In this document: positions 26,718-34,609 of the stretch, piece after piece | How positions within the stretch are numbered: position 1 is the stretch's first letter | Layout of the letters: each line of letters begins with the position of its first letter | Assembly (NCBI GenBank): GCA_018883105.1 | Contig: VEQS01000006.1 | Coordinates: 1-34,609, forward strand | Reading direction: 5' to 3' | Length of the DNA: 34,609 nt | From: Phycisphaerales bacterium | GTDB lineage: Bacteria; Planctomycetota; Phycisphaerae; Phycisphaerales; SM1A02 | The notes under the pieces: generated by a model | The model's database searches: none | The model's input: only the letters and a program-made list of their open reading frames with translations | Told to the model about the DNA's origin: nothing | Position numbers and translations under genes: made by a program

Positions 26718-28089
26718 CCACGAGCAGGATGCCGGTCACCATCAGGGCCACCACGCGCCACGCGGGCTCCGCCTCGGACATGTCGATCACGAGCACCTTC
26801 ACCGCGACGGTGCCCAGGAGCCCAAGGCCCACCCAGCGCGTGCGCACCTCCGCACGGCGGAACCCCATCACCACCAGGCCCACGGCCACCAGCGCCACCC
26901 ATGCGCTGAGGGCCACGCGCTGGATCGCCACGGTCGACGCAAACGGCGGGCTCGCCGCGGGCTCGAAGAACCTGACCACCATGGCGGACGTGAAGACGAC
27001 CGCCGCCAGCGCGAAGAGGCCCGGCAGCAGCGGGCGCAGCGCCCACGCGCACCCGGCGATCACCAGCGCCGCAAGCGTCGACGCATTGAGGAGCCAGTGC
27101 TCCACCCACGTCCGCCCGGCGCTCGGCGCGGCCGCCTCGGCGACCGCCACGAAGAGCACGGCACACGTCGCAAGCCCGACGCCCACCTGCCCGACCGACT
27201 CCACCATCTCCATGCGCGCGCGGCGCGCCCAGCGCGTGCCGAGGGTCGCGACGACCCCGACCGCCATCGCGGCGAACTCGACGCCCAAGCGCTCCGATGC
27301 CACCCCGTCGCCACGCAGGTGCGTCTCGATGACGAGCAGCACCGCCATCGCCGCCAGCCCGAACCCCAGCGCCGCCGCCGCGGGCACCTGGCCGAAGCGC
27401 TCGGTGCGGTAACGGCGCGAGACCAGCGCCAGCACCGCGCACACCAGCGCCGCCAGCACCATGCCGCCCGCCGGGCGCGACGGCGGACCGTCGAGCCCCG
27501 TCGCCTCGACGAGGGTCACGACGTACCACCCGCACGCCGCGATCAGCGCCCAGGTCATCGACACGAGCTTCACCAGGCCGTGCGTGCGCCCCGCAAGCAC
27601 CGCCGCCACGGGAATCGCGAGCAACGCCGCAAGCGCCGCATACCGGTCGCATGCCAGGAACGACAGCACCGTCCACGCGATCGCGGCGCACCCCGCCAGG
27701 AACACCGACCCCGCGCGCGGCCGGCCCGATGGATCGCTTCCCAACGACCACGCACGCGCCGCGAAGAGCAGTGCAAACGCCACCGCCACCGGCGACCACA
27801 TTCCGGTCGAGATGCGGATGCCCCACATCGACTGCTCGCCCGACCCGGCCGGCGGATGCTGCCACACCACCGTTCCCGCGACGCCAAGCCCCGGCAGCAG
27901 CTTGAACGCCGCGAGCGCCAGCACCGAGAGCACCATCGACGCGAACCCGAGGCCCGCCAGGATCGGGGTGCGCGACGATCGGCCCATGTGCACCGTGACC
28001 ACGCCGAGCACCGCCCATGCGGCCGGCAACGCATCGCCCCGCACCAGGATCCCCACCTGCACCAGGATCAGCGCCCCGCCCAGCGCCAT
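26674..28089 (-). CDS. DUF2339-like multi-TM membrane protein, C-terminal part (possible frame-broken half)
   Basis: Polytopic hydrophobic protein ending VALMVTGILLVVTSVVYSRAGRAPG; in the -1 frame relative to the upstream half; ATG at 28087-28089 with GAAGG-like SD. Confidence 0.7.
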   Translation of the reverse strand: MALGGALILVQVGILVRGDALPAAWAVLGVVTVHMGRSSRTPILAGLGFASMVLSVLALAAFKLLPGLGVAGTVVWQHPPAGSGEQSMWGIRISTGMWSPVAVAFALLFAARAWSLGSDPSGRPRAGSVFLAGCAAIAWTVLSFLACDRYAALAALLAIPVAAVLAGRTHGLVKLVSMTWALIAACGWYVVTLVEATGLDGPPSRPAGGMVLAALVCAVLALVSRRYRTERFGQVPAAAALGFGLAAMAVLLVIETHLRGDGVASERLGVEFAAMAVGVVATLGTRWARRARMEMVESVGQVGVGLATCAVLFVAVAEAAAPSAGRTWVEHWLLNASTLAALVIAGCAWALRPLLPGLFALAAVVFTSAMVVRFFEPAASPPFASTVAIQRVALSAWVALVAVGLVVMGFRRAEVRTRWVGLGLLGTVAVKVLVIDMSEAEPAWRVVALMVTGILLVVTSVVYSRAGRAPG

Positions 28090-29246
28090 TGCACCTTCGC
28101 CTGCTGCGCCGCAGCCGCCACCATCGCCGATGACGCCGGGTCTTCCTCGGCATCGCGCGCATCGACGCCGCCCGCCGGCACCAGCGCACGCAGCGGCACG
28201 GCGGCGCCGGCACACGCCGCTGCCATCACGAGCGGGATCCACGCATGCACGTCCGCCCACGGGACGGCATTCCGCAGGCCGTGCACCGCGATCGGCGCGG
28301 CCACCAGCGTCGCGCCCACGGAGTAGGCGAGGTTCATGGTGCGCAGGCGCCCCTGCAGGGCCGCATGGGTGCACTCGCCCACCGCCATCGCCCACCACAG
28401 GAACACGAACGACGCGATGGTCACCGACGGCTGCCACCCCACCGAAATGCAGAGCTGCACGCCCGCGAGCGCCTGCAGCACACCCGCATGCCGGAACCCG
28501 GCGAACGACGGCGGACCCACGCGCGCCAGCACCAGCGCGATCGCATAGGTCGCGGTGAACGCCGCGCCGGACATCACCAGCTGCCCCGGCAGTTCCATCA
28601 CCTCGGGGCGGTTCCATCCCATGAATGCCGGCACCAGGTATGCGCCGATCAGGCTGATGCCGCCGACCACGGGTTCGGACGAGCGGTAGGTGACCAGCCC
28701 GCCGGCCACGGCCACCGCGACGCCCGCCAGCAGCGCCGCGCCCGGCCCGAACACGTCGAACGGCGTGACGCCCGCGCACGTCGACACGTAGAGGCCCCCG
28801 ATGCCCGCCGCCAGCAGCGCCGCGCTCGGGAATCGCCCGATCCGCTCGCGCAGCACGCTGCCCGCGACCACGAACGCGCCCGAGAGCGCGTAGGCCAGCG
28901 CCAGCTTGAGGGACGGCGCCAGGCGGCCGAGCCACCCCTGCTCGATCACGAAGCGCGCGAAGACCGCGATCGCGGCGATGACGATGATGCCGCCGACCCA
29001 CGCCGCGACCTTGACGCCGAGGAAGCGCTCGAGGCCGTCGCGGTGCGCGGCGGCGGATTCGGGCGTGCGGGCGGGTGCGGGGACCGACGCCGGCGTCGCA
29101 GGCACAGGCACCCGCATCGGCGCAGTCGGCGCCATCGGTTGCACCGGCGGCTCCTTCTCCCACGCGACGCCGCTCAGCCGGCGCTCGATCCCCGAGAGAC
29201 GTGCCTCGATCGCCGCCAGCCGGTCGCCAAGCCCTTGGTCGTCCAT
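28068..29246 (-). CDS. DUF2339-like multi-TM membrane protein, N-terminal part (possible frame-broken half)
   Basis: N-terminal coiled coil LAAIEARLSGIERRLSGV, HRDGLERFLGVKVAAWVGGIIVIAAIAVFARF typical of DUF2339; stops at 28068 within the overlap. Confidence 0.8.
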   Translation of the reverse strand: MDDQGLGDRLAAIEARLSGIERRLSGVAWEKEPPVQPMAPTAPMRVPVPATPASVPAPARTPESAAAHRDGLERFLGVKVAAWVGGIIVIAAIAVFARFVIEQGWLGRLAPSLKLALAYALSGAFVVAGSVLRERIGRFPSAALLAAGIGGLYVSTCAGVTPFDVFGPGAALLAGVAVAVAGGLVTYRSSEPVVGGISLIGAYLVPAFMGWNRPEVMELPGQLVMSGAAFTATYAIALVLARVGPPSFAGFRHAGVLQALAGVQLCISVGWQPSVTIASFVFLWWAMAVGECTHAALQGRLRTMNLAYSVGATLVAAPIAVHGLRNAVPWADVHAWIPLVMAAACAGAAVPLRALVPAGGVDARDAEEDPASSAMVAAAAQQAKVQWRWAGR

Positions 29247-29295
29247 GCGCGCAAGCCTAGTGCCCGCACGAATGCCCTGCCCCGGGCCGCCGCGT

Positions 29296-29994
29296 TCAGC
29301 CGATCATCCCCACCGCCCGGGCCGCCAGCATCAGCAGGACGGTCATGGCGATGGTCACCTGCAGCATCATCCCCAGCTGGATCGAGGCGCGCAGCGGCAC
29401 CGGGATGGTGGGGCCGAACGTGCTGGATGTGTTGAAGGAGAGGAAGAAGTAGTCCATGTAGCGCGGCACCCAGCCCTTGAGCGACCGGAAGCCGAGCGTG
29501 CCCTGCGGGAACAGGATGCCCGGGTAGTCGCGCTCGTCGCCGTCGGCATACAGGTGGTGGTGCGTGTGGTCGAAGCGCCAGTAGTACGCCGCGAAGACGG
29601 CCACGTTCTCGGCATACACCAGGCCCGCCGAGAGGAGCAGGAACCCGGGGTCGTCCTTCGGATCGAAGAGCGACACCACCAGCCCCGCCACGTTCACCAC
29701 CAGCGCCAGCAGCGCCAGGAAGAGCGACAGGTCGAACATCCGCACGAACGACCGGCCCGTGCGCATGAACCAGAGCACCAGCGCCACCGCGGACGACATG
29801 AGCGCCAGCGGGCTCACCCACACGTCGATCGCCTGGAAAGCCAGCACCGCGCGCGACGGCGCCTCGTCCGTCAGCCGCAGCGCCGACGACGTGCCGAGGT
29901 CGATGAGCGATGCCACCATCAGCGTGACGAGCAGGCCGCCCGCCGTGCCACGAAGGCCGGTGCGCAGTTCCTGGTGCTCGTGCGCCGTCGGCAT
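29296..29994 (-). CDS. Integral membrane protein, DUF1345/ion-channel-like
   Basis: Multi-TM; DYPGILFPQG...YMDYFFLSFNTSSTFGPTIPVPLRASIQLGMMLQ pore-loop-like segment. Confidence 0.65.
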   Translation of the reverse strand: MPTAHEHQELRTGLRGTAGGLLVTLMVASLIDLGTSSALRLTDEAPSRAVLAFQAIDVWVSPLALMSSAVALVLWFMRTGRSFVRMFDLSLFLALLALVVNVAGLVVSLFDPKDDPGFLLLSAGLVYAENVAVFAAYYWRFDHTHHHLYADGDERDYPGILFPQGTLGFRSLKGWVPRYMDYFFLSFNTSSTFGPTIPVPLRASIQLGMMLQVTIAMTVLLMLAARAVGMIG

Positions 29995-30022
29995 CAAGTG
30001 AGTGTACGGGCGCGGACTCGCC

Positions 30023-30637
30023 TCACCGCCGGCGCAGCACCAGCCCCAGCTCATGCATGCCGTTTGGGTGAGGCACGCGCGCATACGGCGGCACCGGCCA
30101 CTCCCAGCGCGCGTCGTCGAAGAGCATGCGCATCGCGTTGATGTCGCCGTGGTACGGCGGGCCCTCGATGATGCCGGCATCGACCGCTTCCCGCCGCGGA
30201 CGCTGGGCGATCATCGCAAGCAGCGTCCCGCCCGGCCGCAGCCACGCCGCGAGCGCCGTTTCGTAGGCACGCCACATGGTCGGGTGCATGGCGCACAGGC
30301 ACGTCTGCTCGTAGACGGCGTCGAACGGCCGCGCCGGCCGCCACGCGCACACGTCGGCGTGCACCATCTCGGCGCGAAGCCCACGGTCGGCAAGCAGCAT
30401 GCGCGCGCGTTCGCACGCCCCCGCCGACATGTCGATGCCCACGGCGTCGAACCCACGCGCGGCAAGCTCCGCGACGTCCCATCCGCGGCCGCACCCGGGC
30501 ACCGCGACGTGCGCCGGCGGCACGATCACTCCCGCCGCCAGCCACTCGAGGAGCTGCGGCCCGGCGCCGCCCCGGTCCCACGGCGTATCGCCGCGCGCGA
30601 AGCGGTCGTCCCAGAAGGCGGCATCCGGCCCGGCCAC
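30023..30637 (-). CDS. TPMT-like SAM-dependent methyltransferase
   Basis: AAFWDDRFARGDTPWDRGGAGPQLLEWL, VAVPGCGRGWDVAELAARGFDAVGIDMS; GTG start. Confidence 0.87.
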   Translation of the reverse strand: MAGPDAAFWDDRFARGDTPWDRGGAGPQLLEWLAAGVIVPPAHVAVPGCGRGWDVAELAARGFDAVGIDMSAGACERARMLLADRGLRAEMVHADVCAWRPARPFDAVYEQTCLCAMHPTMWRAYETALAAWLRPGGTLLAMIAQRPRREAVDAGIIEGPPYHGDINAMRMLFDDARWEWPVPPYARVPHPNGMHELGLVLRRR

Positions 30638-30641
30638 GTGC

Positions 30642-31181
30642 TCAGCGCGGGGGCTTCGGCGTCAGCGCGGGCGACGGGTCGGTGTGGTGGTGCACCAGCT
30701 TCCACGCGTCGCCCTCCTTGCGGAAGACGTTCGTCGAGCGGAAGCGGAGCTCCGCCACCTTGCCGTCGATCATCACGCCGTTGCCGCGCTCCAGGCACGT
30801 GGCGATCGCATGGTCGCCGGCCTGCACCACCTTCACGTCCTCGCACGTGATGCTGCCGCCCATCTTGAGCGCGGCCTCGGCCCGGAACTGCTCCTCGACG
30901 GCCGGCCAGCCGACGTGGCGCTTGCCGTCCGGGCCGAAGTCCGAGACATCGGGCGAGTGCGACCAGACCGCATCCATGCCGTCGGCGCTTCCGGCCATCA
31001 GGCGGTTGATCGCGGCGTAGAAGGCCTCGTTCGCGGCCAGCACGTCGGCGTGCTGCTCGCCGGAGTGGTCGAGCGCCTCGTGGGCGAGCCGGTGCATGGC
31101 CATGCGCGCGCAGCCGGACGCGCCGGCGGCGCCGAGGAGGGCGGCGATCGAGAGGACCGAGGCGATTCGGATGGTGGTCAT
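30642..31181 (-). CDS. SnoaL/NTF2-like protein, putative lipoprotein
   Basis: Signal MTTIRIASVLSIAALLGAAGASGC; ANEAFYAAINRLMAGSADGMDAVWSHSPDVSDFGPDGKRHVGWPAVEEQF...STNVFRKEGDAWKLVHHHTD. Confidence 0.85.
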   Translation of the reverse strand: MTTIRIASVLSIAALLGAAGASGCARMAMHRLAHEALDHSGEQHADVLAANEAFYAAINRLMAGSADGMDAVWSHSPDVSDFGPDGKRHVGWPAVEEQFRAEAALKMGGSITCEDVKVVQAGDHAIATCLERGNGVMIDGKVAELRFRSTNVFRKEGDAWKLVHHHTDPSPALTPKPPR

Positions 31182-31213
31182 CGGTGGTGTTCCTGGGGTG
31201 GTTCGGGGCGCGC

Positions 31214-31744
31214 TCAGCGGCGGGACACCGGGGCGAGCGTCGCGTCGGCGTGGTGGTGGATCATCTTCCAGGCGCCGCCCTCGCGGGTGAACACGTTGGT
31301 GGACCGGGTGCGCACCGTGACCGGCTTCCCGTCGATCATCAGGCCGCTCGCCGCCTCGATGCAGGTGACGATTCCCATCTCGTCGCCGACGAACGCCGCC
31401 GCGTTCTCGCACGTCACGGAGCCGCCCATCCGCTTGGCGGCCTCCTCGCCGAAGCGGTGCTCGACCTCGGGCCAGCCGTCGAGCATCTTGCCGAAGGGCC
31501 CGAAGTCCGAGACGCCGTTGCCGTGCGACCAGACGCCGGACATGCCCGACGGGTCGCCCGCCAGCACCTTGTTCAGCGCCGCATAGAAACCGTCGTTGGC
31601 GGCCATCAGCGCCGCCGCCTCGGTGCTGCCCTCCGGCGACTGCCCGATGGCCGACACCTCGAGGCCCGGGGCGGCGGACAGGACGGCGAGCGCCGCGGCC
31701 AGGCCGGCGGCGCGGGAGGAGGCAAGGCGCGACGGTCGATTCAT
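31214..31744 (-). CDS. SnoaL/NTF2-like exported protein, tandem paralog of the downstream gene
   Basis: ANDGFYAALNKVLAGDPSGMSGVWSHGNGVSDFGPFGKMLDGWPEVEHRF...STNVFTREGGAWKMIHHHAD. Confidence 0.85.
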   Translation of the reverse strand: MNRPSRLASSRAAGLAAALAVLSAAPGLEVSAIGQSPEGSTEAAALMAANDGFYAALNKVLAGDPSGMSGVWSHGNGVSDFGPFGKMLDGWPEVEHRFGEEAAKRMGGSVTCENAAAFVGDEMGIVTCIEAASGLMIDGKPVTVRTRSTNVFTREGGAWKMIHHHADATLAPVSRR

Positions 31745-31805
31745 GGCGCGGATGGTAACGATCGCGCACCGGCGCACGGGGCGCCGCGGCTACGCTCCGC
31801 GCGCG

Positions 31806-32213
31806 ATGACTCCCGACGCGCGCCACGCCGACGACCCGCGACCCGTGGTCGTCATCCGCTGGCTCGCGCGCGCCGCGAGCCTGGCGAGCATCGGGCTCCT
31901 CGTCGCCTTCGCCACGAGCGGCGGCAGCTGGCCGACGGCGCTCGAATGGGCACTCATCGCGTGCTTTCCCGTCGGGACGGTCGCCGGCATGGCACTCGCG
32001 TGGTGGAAGGAGATCGCGGGCGGGCTGGTGACGCTCGCGAGCCTCGTGGCCTTCTACGCGATCTACGCCGTCGCCGGCGGCGGGCCGCCGACCGGCCCGT
32101 GGTTCATCGCCTTCGCCGCGCCGGGGCTTGCGCTGCTCGGCTGCGGGATTGCCGCGCGACTCACCCGCCGATCCGCCAGAGCTTCCGGACGGCGCCCTCG
32201 ACCCGGTCGATGA
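31806..32213 (+). CDS. Small membrane protein (about 4 TM; DUF7670-like)
   Basis: Hydrophobic segments ASIGLLVAFATSG, ALIACFPVGTVAGMALAWWKE, GLVTLASLVAFYAIYAV, WFIAFAAPGLALLGCGIAARL; C-terminus overlaps the Kef gene antisense. Confidence 0.65.
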   Translation: MTPDARHADDPRPVVVIRWLARAASLASIGLLVAFATSGGSWPTALEWALIACFPVGTVAGMALAWWKEIAGGLVTLASLVAFYAIYAVAGGGPPTGPWFIAFAAPGLALLGCGIAARLTRRSARASGRRPRPGR

Positions 32214-33930
32214 CCTCGCGGGGCGTCCCCCGTCGCGCCAGCACGTGGCGTGCGATCGCCGTGCCGGTCTCGCCTTCCTCGACGATCACGGCGTTCGCGC
32301 CCGCGGCCAGGAGCATCTCGCGCTCCGCGAGGTAGCGCGCGCGCACCGTGATCTCGACGTTCGGATCGAGCTCACGCGCCGCGCGCACGAGGCCGGCCAT
32401 CCCCTCCGGGGCGCTCAGCGTCAGCACGAGGTGCGACGCACCGTGGATTCCCGCGCTCTCCAGCACCTCGGCCCGCCCGGCATCGCCGTAGACCGCCGCG
32501 CGCCCGTGTCGGGCAAGCGACCGCACCGTGTCGATGTTCATGTCGACGACGACGGTCCGGAACCCTGCGCTCGTGAGGAGTGCATCGACGAGCCTTCCCA
32601 CCGGTCCATGGCCGACGATCACCGCGCGCGGACGTTCGTCGCCCGGCCGGACCCCGACGGCCCCCGACCCGGCCTCCGCGGCGCGGCGCGAGTGGCGCGC
32701 GTCGAGCAGGCGCCAGAGCCAGGGGATCCGCGCGATGCCGCGCTCGAGGCGGTCGACCGAGCGGAAGAGGATCGGGTTCACGGTGATCGAGAGCATGGCC
32801 ACCGTCACCAGCATCTCCATGCCGCCTTCGTGGAGCAGCCCGTTCGCGTCGGCGACCTGGCCCAGGATGAACGAGAACTCGCCGATCTGCGCCAGCCCGA
32901 TCGCCACCACGAGCGCCGTCCGCACCGGGTAGCCGAGCACCGCCACGACCGCGACCGCGACCAGCGGCTTGACCAGCATCACCACCGCCAGCCCGGCCAG
33001 CACCAGCCCCGGCTCGTTCGCGATGAACGCCGGGTCGATGAGCATGCCGACGGACACGAAGAAGAGCACCGCGAATGCATCGCGCATCGGAAGCGCGTCC
33101 GCCGCGGCCTGGTGGCTGGTGGGCGACTGCCCCACGACGATGCCGGCGAGGAACGCCCCGAGCGCCATCGACGCGCCGAACACCGTGCCGGCCACGACCG
33201 CGATCGCGACCGACAGCACCAGCACGGTCAGGGTGAAGAGCTCGCGCGACCGCAGCTTGGCCGCCTGCTCGAGGATCCACGGCACCACGCGCGAACCGCC
33301 CAGCAGCACCAGCGCCACCAGCACCGCCAGCTTGCCGAGGGCCCATCCGAGGGTGATCCACCATGGCTCGCGCACCACGGCGGCCGCCGCATCCGCGTCG
33401 CCGGCGGCCAGCATCGGCACGATGACCAGCGCAACCACCGTCAGGATGTCCTCCACGATCAGCCAGCCCACCGCCACGTGGCCATGTGCCGTGGCCAGCA
33501 TGCCTCGGTCGGCGAGGACGCGCATCAGGACCACGGTGCTCGCCACCGCCATCGCCATGCCAACCACGACGCCGGCCGTCGGCGTCCAGCCGAACCACAG
33601 CAGGATCGCCGTGGCCGCCGCGGTGGCGACGGCGCTCTGGACGATCGCGCCCGGCAGCGCGATCCGGCGCACGGCCCAGAGGTCCTTGACGTGGAAGTGG
33701 AGGCCCACGCCGAACATCAGGAGGATCACCCCAAGCTCGGCGAGCTGCTGTGCGGCGGGCAGGTCGCCCACGAACCCCGGGGTGTTCGGGCCGATCACGA
33801 TCCCCGCAAGCAGGTAGCCGACGATCGGCGAGAGCCCAAGCCGCTGCGTGATGATGCCGAGCACCCAGGCGCCGACGAATCCCGCGGCGATGGTGGTCAG
33901 GAGGGGAAGCGAGGACGCGGCGGCGAGCAT
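32161..33930 (-). CDS. Kef-type (CPA2) cation/H+ antiporter with TrkA-N domain
   Basis: GLSPIVGYLLAGIVIGPNTPG, ELGVILLMFGVGLHF, AVASTVVLMRVL, GAFLAGIVVGQS, GLAQIGEFSFIL; C-terminal AVIVGHGPVGRLVDALL Rossmann/TrkA-N. Confidence 0.93.
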   Translation of the reverse strand: MLAAASSLPLLTTIAAGFVGAWVLGIITQRLGLSPIVGYLLAGIVIGPNTPGFVGDLPAAQQLAELGVILLMFGVGLHFHVKDLWAVRRIALPGAIVQSAVATAAATAILLWFGWTPTAGVVVGMAMAVASTVVLMRVLADRGMLATAHGHVAVGWLIVEDILTVVALVIVPMLAAGDADAAAAVVREPWWITLGWALGKLAVLVALVLLGGSRVVPWILEQAAKLRSRELFTLTVLVLSVAIAVVAGTVFGASMALGAFLAGIVVGQSPTSHQAAADALPMRDAFAVLFFVSVGMLIDPAFIANEPGLVLAGLAVVMLVKPLVAVAVVAVLGYPVRTALVVAIGLAQIGEFSFILGQVADANGLLHEGGMEMLVTVAMLSITVNPILFRSVDRLERGIARIPWLWRLLDARHSRRAAEAGSGAVGVRPGDERPRAVIVGHGPVGRLVDALLTSAGFRTVVVDMNIDTVRSLARHGRAAVYGDAGRAEVLESAGIHGASHLVLTLSAPEGMAGLVRAARELDPNVEITVRARYLAEREMLLAAGANAVIVEEGETGTAIARHVLARRGTPREVIDRVEGAVRKLWRIGG

Positions 33931-33988
33931 GTCGTGGACCGGAGGGCACCGCACTGTAGCCGCGCATCCGCTGCCCTACCATCGGGCG

Positions 33989-34609
33989 GTGGACTCGACC
34001 GAGCTCGCCGAGCGGCTGCGCGACCCGGGCGCGTTCCCGGGCCGCGCGGGAGCATCGGTCGACGTCGCGCAGACCCATGCCTCCGTCGTCTTCCTGGTGG
34101 GAGACACCGCGTGGAAGGCGAAGAAGCCGGTCGACCTAGGCTTCCTCGACTTCTCGACGCTCGAGCGCCGGCGCGCCGACTGCGAGCGCGAGCTGAGGCT
34201 CAACCGGCGGATGGTGCCCGAGATCTACCGCGGGCTCGCGGCGGTCATCCGCGAGGGCAGCCGGCTGCGAGTCGTGCGCGAGCCGCCGCCGGGCGCGGAC
34301 GTGGTCGAGTGGCTCGTCGAGATGCGCCGTCTCCCGGCGGAGGGCATGCTTGACCGCCTCATCCCGGCAGGCGGGGTGACCCACGGCCATCTGCGCGACT
34401 TCGCGATGCGCCTGGCCGGCTTCCACGCGCGCGCCGATGCCGGTCCGGACGTCCGGCGCCATGGCGCGCTCGACGTGGTGCGTGCACGGCAGAACGACTG
34501 CCTGGTTCGGCTTGCCGCGAGCGCGACGCGACCGGCACCCGGAATCGCCGCGCCGCTCGGCGCGGGCTTCGTGGCCGCGCTCGACCGAGCCGCACGAACG
34601 TGGCTCGGT
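33989..34609 (+). CDS. Aminoglycoside phosphotransferase-like/AAA kinase protein, N-terminal part; truncated by window
   Basis: GTG start; VVFLVGDTAWKAKKPVDLGFLDFSTLERRRADCERELRLNRRMVPEIYRGL typical of bifunctional APH/ATP-binding proteins; open to the window end (absent from the ORF track). Confidence 0.8.
   Translation, partial: MDSTELAERLRDPGAFPGRAGASVDVAQTHASVVFLVGDTAWKAKKPVDLGFLDFSTLERRRADCERELRLNRRMVPEIYRGLAAVIREGSRLRVVREPPPGADVVEWLVEMRRLPAEGMLDRLIPAGGVTHGHLRDFAMRLAGFHARADAGPDVRRHGALDVVRARQNDCLVRLAASATRPAPGIAAPLGAGFVAALDRAARTWLG

Noticed and set aside
26114-28213. 699-aa minus-strand ORF antisense to thiD and in an alternative frame of DUF2339
   Set aside because: No domain recognised; overlaps two supported genes and has Gly/Arg-rich low complexity.
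28245-29435. 396-aa plus-strand ORF antisense to the DUF2339 N-terminal half
   Set aside because: His/Arg/Asp-rich artefact of GC-rich codon bias; the DUF2339 frame on the minus strand is convincing.
1-34609. CRISPR arrays, tRNA/rRNA genes, transposases, integrases, restriction/toxin-antitoxin modules
   Set aside because: None recognised when reading both strands; no tools were run, so short or divergent tRNAs cannot be fully excluded.

Overview
High-GC bacterial chromosomal window of about 34.6 kb, densely coding. I recognise no rRNA, tRNA, CRISPR array or transposase. Lineage is inferred only: the Pro-hydrophobic-poly-Arg C-terminal sorting tails, the porin with an N-terminal coiled coil and the DUF2339/DUF11/VWA content fit a Planctomycetota (Phycisphaerae-like) genome. 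About 29 genes are supportable. Main blocks: (1) an edge-truncated SulP transporter-carbonic anhydrase fusion; (2) a six-gene minus-strand run (small ORF, PCMT-erythromycin esterase fusion, triple-BON protein, Hsp20, GT2, polysaccharide deacetylase) divergent from a GAF/PAS histidine kinase and LuxR-type response regulator, which looks like a stress/protein-repair locus; (3) three secreted proteins with PxPG-hydrophobic-RRRR tails, two of them tandem paralogs, followed by a Ser/Thr kinase; (4) GT39, DUF4139 and ThiS-ThiF fusion genes; (5) a Cys-containing DUF11 lipoprotein, a double-VWA protein, and a phosphate-porin-like gene with an 11-bp-periodic CTGAAC repeat (Pho-box-like) just upstream; (6) a YciF/DUF892 protein, a SthK-like cyclic-nucleotide-gated channel overlapping thiD, and a DUF2339 gene split into two frames; (7) a channel-like membrane protein, a TPMT-like methyltransferase, tandem SnoaL-like paralogs, a Kef-type antiporter and an edge-truncated APH/AAA kinase. 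The items most worth following up are the putative stress locus, the Pho-box-like repeats, the DUF2339 frame break, the tandem sorted paralogs with strong hairpins, and the palindromic element between the stress locus and its adjacent two-component system.
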